Source: Blastomyces gilchristii SLH14081
Lineage: Eukaryota > Ascomycota > Eurotiomycetes > Onygenales > Ajellomycetaceae
Length of the DNA: 64,000 nucleotides
Direction of reading: 5' to 3'
Assembly (NCBI RefSeq): GCF_000003855.2
Contig: NW_003101682.1
Span: forward strand, 3,747,632 to 3,811,631
Below the pieces are notes generated by a model, which worked only from the letters and a program-made list of their open reading frames with translations, was not told the DNA's origin and ran no database searches. Below, piece after piece: positions 57,701-64,000 of this stretch (within the stretch, counting starts at the first letter, position 1; each line of letters starts with the position of its first letter). The position numbers and the translations under genes are program-made.

Positions 57701-58571
57701 TCAGAACTGTTAATTCATGAGCACTCTCTGAACAAGAATCTGTCAAGTTCTCAAGATTACACACTGTCTGTCAACTGTCTATCACTCTGAGACTGATGAT
57801 GTGTCAGAACAGATAATTTAGACTGTAAACAATTATCTCTGCAAGTTCTGCAATTACTTATAAGATGATTGACATGATCTGCTTCTACATGCAGAGATTG
57901 CTATCAACAGTTGAGATGCTGTTTCAACAGACATAAGCTCATTCTTTCTTATACATGAATATCACATGAAAGTGTTGAATCTTCTAGAGATTACACAGTT
58001 CACATCAAACTCTCACAGTTCAATTCAGATCACTGACAATACAGTAATGAAGCTCTGAGATGCTCATGATTAAGCAGAGGCCTTTATAACAACTGTAAAA
58101 CAGAATCAAGAGAATCAAATCAATGTTTATCAAGATCTCACTGAACAATATAAGATAGAAGATCTGATATGATTGAATCTTAAGAATATACAAATCACAC
58201 ATTCATCTTGTACACTAGATTACCACTATATCAGATATAAAGTGATAGAAGTTCTAGATAGTCACAACTACTGTCTTGATACATCATCAGAGATTCATAA
58301 TATATTTTATACAAGCTTGTTACACTGCACTGTCACTGATCTGTTTCCTTCTCAACTGACTTCTGACTGACAGTCATCAGGCATCATAGAAGAAGATAAT
58401 GAGCTTGAGTGAGAGATTGAGAATATTCTTGATAAGAGATCTCACGGCTGTGACTGATAATATCTTGTGAAATGAGTCAGCTACAATCAATCAATCTGAA
58501 CTCTGAGTTTCATGTTATTCAAAACAGCAGCTCTTGACTGATGAAAACTGCTTCTGAAAGAGAGGGACTAA

Positions 58572-58847
58572 TGTGGCAGGCTGCACCTGATCAATCATAT
58601 AGACTATTCTGTTACACTTCATAGATTCTTCCACTTCATTCTCAATTACCAATTCTCAGCTATTACAAACATGTATAGATTCTTCCGCTCTGAAGCTTCA
58701 CTGCATACATCATCACATACATGTATAAATATTCACTCTGATCACTGATTTCTACACTTTCTCTTTCTTTCCTTCTCTAATGTTTTTATCTTTGTTATAT
58801 AAGATCTATCAATATTATACTGATCTATTCGGCGTAGGCCTCTTACA
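58572..58847 (+). repeat. Gypsy-1e 3' LTR
   Basis: The inner start is mutated (TGTGGCAGGCTGCACCTG), while the outer end is clean (TTCGGCGTAGGCCTCTTACA). Preceded by a purine-rich tract, AAAGAGAGGGAC. Confidence 0.9.
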
Positions 58848-59257
58848 GTAACACTTTTCTTCTCTCTCTCTCTCTTTATCTTGAACTCAAATCATTCTCA
58901 GAAATTCTTCTGGTTTCATCACTACTGTATAAGACACTTCACTGTCTTCTTCTTCAATCTCTCACAGATGATGTCATCTGCATTATTTCTATACTTAGTT
59001 CAGTCTAAATCTATCAGAAGTGTTACTTAAAATTATTATTATTCTACTCTCTTACAGAGTCTCTTCAAGGCATTATAATATGTCTTACAATCTGTCTCTT
59101 TTTAATTAAATGCTTTCTTCTTCTGTCTCTTCAATCTGTGACAGTGCTCACGCGCCATGATAATTCACAGAACCGCAGAATATTTGAAAAGAGATGACAT
59201 GATTGGTTTTAATGAGTGTTGAAGAGAGATGAAGACAGGAGAGACAGTCAGAAATGA

Positions 59258-59339
59258 TATAATAATAATAATGCTAATGATAATAATGATGATAATAATA
59301 GTGATAATGATAATAATAATGATGATAGTAATGATGATA

Positions 59340-59380
<41 letters not shown>

Positions 59381-59385
59381 AATGA
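59258..59385. repeat. AAT/GAT microsatellite of DNA-8b
   Basis: Positionally equivalent to 7,454-7,540 and 9,259-9,376; mixed AAT, GAT and AGT triplets. Confidence 0.85.
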
Positions 59386-60482
59386 AAGAAAGAGTGCATT
59401 GAAATATATTACTGACTTATCAAATATAAAGAGACAAAGAAAATATTAACAGCTTTCAGAGATGTATGAAAACAGCTACAGTGTTACATAGCAACATCAT
59501 CTTCATTCAATATATGCACTGTTAATATTCTTTGTATACAGTTATCATATAATCTATATCAGAAATACATGCAGAAAACAGATCTTTATTGCTAGAAAGA
59601 ATGATTGCAGTGATTCTCTATTTTTATATTATAAAGATAAGTTATTCTCATTTCTTTCTTCTCTCTTTTCTCTTCTTCTTCAACTCATCGCTAAGTTCAA
59701 GCTGATATGAAAACTATTAAAACACTCTTAGAAATTCTCAAATTGAAGAGTATAGACTAATCAAATTTTAAATATAGAAGAATTAAATTATATTCAATAT
59801 TACTAATTATTCATTCTCTCTCAATAAAATCACATTTGTGTCTTCCTGTCTCTCTCTCAAATGAAACATGGCCCGCAAAAAGTGAGTATCATGTCAGATT
59901 ATAATGACTAACACAGCCTCAGCATGCAGGGCTGTATATGTGCAGTGTGTGCTGAACTGAGAGACTGTGTGAGTTGCAAATCAGTGACAGCATCTCAGAG
60001 AGAGCTGTGTAGTGTGAGAAAGCTGCAACTCTCAGTCACATACACATAGAATGAATTATTACAGTAAGTGTATGTATATTGCATGAAAGTAACACTTTTT
60101 AATAATACTCAGTCTCTGATATTATGAAAATAGAGTCTCTTCATGAGATCTGTTTTTATCAGAAGTCAGAGAATCTTATATTTCTCAAGATCATTTTTAT
60201 ACATCTTATCTGTGAAATTGATGAGAGAAATCATTGATTTCAGTGTTCTATTCTTGATATTATTCAAGTGACAGCAGAGTTCACCCTGATCACACTTTTT
60301 AAGTGTATATTTTCTAAATATTCACATTTAAACAGATATATACTGATTATTTGTTAGATGATGTTAAGACAATCACTTATCACAGCTGTGTTATTCTCAC
60401 TGTGAGAGATATATAATTAATGATAAACATTGTGAAGACTCTGAGAAATCAGTATTTTAAGAGTGCTATGACTCTGCAATCT

Positions 60483-60635
60483 TGATTTTTTTTATTTTTA
60501 TTTTTTATTTTTTTATTTTTCTTTTCTTTTATTTTTTTTTCTTTCTCTTTTTTTTTCACTCTGATTTTTTCTTGTTTTTATTTTGATTTTTGATTTTTGA
60601 TTTTTTTTTATATTTTATATTTTTTTCATAATTAA
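60483..60635. repeat. T-rich tract of DNA-8b
   Basis: Counterpart of 8,640-8,780, upstream of the proposed start codon on the minus strand. Confidence 0.8.
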
Positions 60636-60998
60636 AATTATATGAATTATGATCTGTGTTCAGAAAAGTAATGATATTTGATAATACTCTCTATTGAATT
60701 TTCAACAAATGAGCACTATGTTATGATATTATGTAAGTGAGAAGTGATTTCATAATCTCATTTAATATCATTCTCAATAATGAGATCAGAATGAAAATGT
60801 GACTAAGAATTCAAATATATTCTTTATTCAGAACTAGATTTTTATTTGAAAAGTAAATCTGAGACCTTTAATATTTGAAATAATGTGATTTGAAATTAAT
60901 GTGATGAACACAAATCATGATCAGAAGTAATACTTTTAGACAATGTGATAACTGTAAAGTTTGATTCTGGTCTCAGACACGGTCACACGGTCAGTCTA

Positions 60999-62921
60999 CT
61001 CATCAGTCACTCTGGCTCTGTAACAAGATCTTGTGCAGAGAACAAGATCTTACAAAGAGAACATCAGTGAAAGACCTGAGAGTTTTGACATAGATGTATA
61101 AGATATTTATACAATTATACTTCTTTCAATTTCACAGATATCACACATCTGACAATCAATATAATCATGTCTAATAATAATATGAGAGAACTCTTGAACA
61201 CAGGTACAGATGCAGTATCACAGTGACTCTGAGCAATGTTGAAACTACAATAACAATAAATAGCTGATATACATGCAACTTAAAAATGTCAATATAAAGA
61301 GATTTAACAATTATCTCAATAAGAAACTCATACAATTTCAATATTGACAGAATCAAATACAAAAGTACTGAAAGAATACTTAGATACTTCTGCATATTTT
61401 AATACTTCTGATCTCACTCTCTACTTATCATGAAGGATGAAAATGCTTATAAAACTAAGTATAGATGAAGATACCATTAATTCACTAATTAATCAAGATT
61501 AATATATCAATGAACAATTGAAGAATCACATGAAACAGAAGTTTCATTCATGAACAAAATCATATAAATCAGCATTGTAAACATCTGACAATATTATCAA
61601 ATATCTTGATATTCTGTTTTGAGACACTGCTATGCAACAGAAAGTATTAAATTAATTACAGAGTGCTTAACAGAGAAATACTTCTCTTATAACATTTATT
61701 CCTGACTTCAATATCAAGATTCTAGAAGCAGATAATCAATCTTGAGAGAATTAAATAAAGATTAGTATGCTCAAGAAGACATTAACTTTCAAACTCTTAC
61801 AGGCTCTTGTAAGTGTAGATGAAGACCAGACTTATGAAGATTTCTGTGTATAACTTCAGACATTGAATAATCATGTTATCAAGCTCAAGAGTATACAGAA
61901 CAGTGACAGAAGATGTTACACTTATACACCTGCACTGAGAAATAACTCAGTCACTCATACATCTGCATCAAGAAATAACAACAATGATGCAGATGCTATG
62001 AACTGAGTAGACTTGAATATTTATATATAAGCAAGAGTTTCTACTGTCTGAACAAACTTCTGAGTCTCTGAAATCACTCTTAAAGAAGTTGCTGATCAAT
62101 GTTAATAAGAAGTGTATATTCACTGTAACTGATCAGACCACATTGCTTTCAACTGCTGATTGACCTATATATCTTCTCACTCAAGAGAAAGATCAGTGTC
62201 TTCTCACTTAAAGAATGAATCAGCATCTGTCTGCATTAATCACATTGCATTGAAAGAAGATTCAGAAGATAACTATGAGAATACTCTGATGAAACAGAGA
62301 AAAGATTAGCTTCTGTTCAAATTTACAAACAGAAGCTTGAAGAGATCAGGTAAGAATAACTTAAAGAGAAAATAATAATAAATGCAATTCTTATATCTAC
62401 TGTGATAGATAATATGTATAATATGAAAGTTATGATAGACAGCAGTCTATGCTATTATACAATAATTAAATCTTCAGTTGTAAGACATTATAATCTTCAG
62501 TGTATCTTCTTATTAAAACTCTGACTTCTCACAGAATTTAATGATTTAAAAGGTATTTGCACTTATTACATGATAAAACTAAACATAGATGTTAGAGCAC
62601 ATTAACATGAAGATGTCTACATATATAAAGTTGATAATCTTGATTAGAATCGTATATTAGAACTTGTCTGACTATCTGAACAAGGCATCTTACTGAATGC
62701 TTAAAACAGGAGCTTAATATTCTCTAATAATAATAGAATTCATGAAGATAATATTCACAACATCATGAATCTGACACAGATCTCTGTCAATGTGTATAAA
62801 ATACTTTGAAAAAGAAGACACTGACAGAATTGCTAATAAGATTACTAATAGAAGAATTATATAGTAATCTACTTCATCAGTCTGACTGATATTAAAAAGA
62901 CTCTAGAAAAGTTATTCTGTG
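60999..62921 (+). pseudogene. Gypsy-1d gag and protease (decayed)
   Basis: Continues the leader broken at 43,115 (shared octamer CTCATCAG). Gag is at about 61,240-62,100 and a degenerate zinc-knuckle stretch near 62,110-62,150. Protease begins near 62,380 ('AILISTVIDNMYNMKVMIDS'), and sequence up to the RT entry is cut at 62,921. Collinear with 52,490-55,490 of Gypsy-1e minus SINE-2b. Stops throughout. Confidence 0.7.
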
Positions 62922-62925
62922 TCTG

Positions 62926-64000
62926 TAATGTAGCAGAACCGAAGCGGTGACTAGTCAGCGGCATTATGTAGAGATAGTTGTTTGAGAAGCTGTATAAGTG
63001 AGCTTGACTATCTTGCTTGAATAGCGAGATTGTAGGCTACAGAGTTATTGCAAGAATATCACAGATATGATACTTAGTATACTAAGAAGATTGTATGAGA
63101 CATGCAGTAACTCTTGTATATATTTCAGTAGAAGAAAAACAAATCACTGACTTCTTTAATGAGGAGTCAGTATCTAGCTATTCTATATAGACAATGAGTG
63201 AATACTCTTCTCTTATTTCATAAGTGAGAATAGCTGGAGTGATACCTTAGCAGTGTCTCATTATCAAGAAAGAGTAATCTGCTGATCTTGTATAGAAGCA
63301 GAATTCTTATATTTATTAATTAAATCTTTCTATGATATATCTGAATGATGTTATAGAGTGATTGAAAACTGGTTTAGATGAGATGAAATCATTCCCATGA
63401 AAGCAATAAGCTGTGTGAAATCACAATAAGGTCTTGACACAGTTAAGAGTGTGACAATGCTCTTCTCTTTAAAAACATAGTTCTGATACTCTTAAGATTA
63501 CTGAATTAGAAATTATCTTTATTATATAGTAATGATTATCAACTGATTGATAGTATATATACTGTATAAAGACATAGATGAGTTATTCTGCTGACTGTGT
63601 AGATTTTTCTTTTCTCATCTTTATTCAAATTAAATATGTGATAAGTGAGTTTCTTATATATTAATTTGAAATATAAAAAATGTAGTTAATAAGTGACTTA
63701 CAGATCTCTCAATATATTTCATTCTATATATGAAATTCTCTGCAAAAGTGATGTGTTTTAGAAGTAAAGCTAACAGTAGTAGCAGGATTTTTTTAAAAAG
63801 ATTCTTCTTCTCTATGATACATTTTTCTCTCTCTTCTCCTCATCTGTAATAGTGAGTGTATGAAAGCATCATTCTTAAGAGACAATAAGAGGCTTATTCT
63901 GACATTTTCTAGTGAATAACAAACATCTTTATAATGCAGCTGCAGTCTCTGTGACTGCTAAGAAAGCCAGATTGAAGGTGACAAGTGTCAATGAGCTGCA
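62926..64000 (+). mobile_element. Unidentified element (Element F), left end
   Basis: An abrupt switch from Gypsy-1d to unrelated sequence starting TGTAATGTAGCAGAACCG. The first ~50 bp retain CpGs and the remainder does not, the edge pattern seen at other element termini. The last ~70 bases of the window read as an open frame ('VSVTAKKARLKVTSVNEL') that could be the start of a gag. A TG start and later ORF suggest an LTR retrotransposon, but the right end is outside the window. Confidence 0.4.

Larger units (their letters stand above)
52700..58565 (+). pseudogene. Gypsy-1e gag-pol-chromodomain (decayed)
   Basis: Gag is at about 52,700-53,540. Its zinc knuckle (CINCN-x3-.. pattern, C-x2-C-x4-H-x4-C expected) is split by SINE-2b and resumes at 54,728. 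Protease is at about 54,940-55,030. RT is at 55,730-56,240 with an 'FCVNYxELNRLTKK' block and 'YLDDILIFTDEF' at about 56,106-56,141, where both catalytic Asp remain. RNase H is at 56,400-56,830. Integrase is at 57,280-57,990, with a GPY/F module in the open stretch 58,173-58,370 ('YKVIEVLDSHNYCLDTSS'). A chromodomain at 58,390-58,560 lacks its aromatic Trp codons (TGA). All components of a chromovirus are present in the usual order; many stops make it inactive. Confidence 0.8.
52032..58847 (+). mobile_element. Gypsy-1e, complete chromovirus carrying SINE-2b
   Basis: LTRs of 276 bp at 52,032-52,307 and 58,572-58,847, flanked by a perfect 5-bp duplication GTAAC (52,027-52,031 and 58,848-58,852). 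Without the SINE-2b insertion it is about 5.65 kb. Inserted in the coding region of DNA-8b. Outer LTR ends are CpG-rich; inner LTR ends are mutated. Confidence 0.92.
43116..60998 (-). mobile_element. DNA-8b, complete copy carrying Copia-1 and Gypsy-1e
   Basis: Left end TAGACTGGTTAGCGGG, right end CACACGGTCAGTCTA, flanked by a perfect 8-bp duplication CTCATCAG (43,108-43,115 and 60,999-61,006). Without insertions its segments (43,116-43,442; 48,681-52,031; 58,853-60,998) total about 5.8 kb, collinear with DNA-8a. Gene segments on the minus strand repeat the introns of DNA-8a (near 49,870-49,930, 50,632-50,687, 51,900-51,950 and 59,015-59,060). The start codon equivalent is at 60,324-60,326. 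The right terminus is the least mutated of the three copies. Confidence 0.85.
42696..62921 (+). mobile_element. Gypsy-1d, host of the nested DNA-8b
   Basis: 5' LTR 42,696-42,976, leader to 43,115, then interrupted by DNA-8b (43,116-60,998) and resumed at 60,999 with gag and protease until 62,921. It is inserted in the RT of Gypsy-1c. Five bases before the LTR are GTACA. Confidence 0.8.

Overview
The window is almost entirely transposable-element sequence from a filamentous ascomycete, with one normal-composition gene island (about 29,142-32,238). The eukaryotic and fungal calls rest on spliced introns (GTAAGT, ACTAAC and AG signals), chromodomain Ty3/gypsy elements, an RNase H-bearing LINE, and pervasive C-to-T/G-to-A decay that turns Trp codons into TGA. 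CpG, CpC and GpG are nearly absent outside the island, while CpA and TpG remain common. That is RIP-like, but not the classic CpA-to-TpA pattern. CpG-biased decay has been described in Onygenales; placing the organism there is only a weak inference.

Family names used here are local. Gypsy-1 is a chromovirus with an LTR of about 280 bp, TGTGG..TTACA. Gypsy-2 is a chromovirus with an LTR of about 258 bp, TGTAAG..CTTACA. Gypsy-3 is a third gypsy. Copia-1 has a 111-bp LTR. LINE-1 has RT and RNase H. SINE-1 is 379 bp with a tRNA-like head. SINE-2 is a tRNA-like head and body fused to LINE-1 3' ends. DNA-8 is a 5.8-kb DNA transposon with 8-bp target duplications. MITE-8 is its 506-bp derivative.

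Layout. 1-1,888: 3' end of a Gypsy-1 inserted in DNA-8. 1,889-10,970: one DNA-8 copy with a second DNA-8 copy inserted inside it. 10,971-15,499: Gypsy-2 remnant carrying a LINE-1. 15,500-24,111: complete Gypsy-2 on the minus strand carrying two SINE-1 and one MITE-8. 24,112-28,027: minus-strand Gypsy-1 carrying a MITE-8. 28,028-29,141: Gypsy-3 fragment. 29,142-32,238: the gene island, with a four-exon short-chain dehydrogenase on the minus strand. 32,239-33,130: Tc1/mariner relic. 33,131-38,009: Gypsy-2 pieces and a minus-strand LINE-1. 38,010-62,921: a deep nest (Gypsy-1c > Gypsy-1d > DNA-8b > Copia-1 and Gypsy-1e > SINE-2b). 62,926-64,000: start of an unidentified element.

The elements interact. 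LINE-1 tails match SINE tails, so LINE-1 is the likely engine for both SINE families. MITE-8 shares its ends with DNA-8. Several insertions are dated by filled/empty site pairs inside the window. The most unusual signals are a common 20-25 nt core shared by at least six introns of the DNA-8 gene, two SINE-2 chimeras joined to LINE-1 at different points, sparing of the outer edges of mutated elements, and the CpC/CpG-directed decay.
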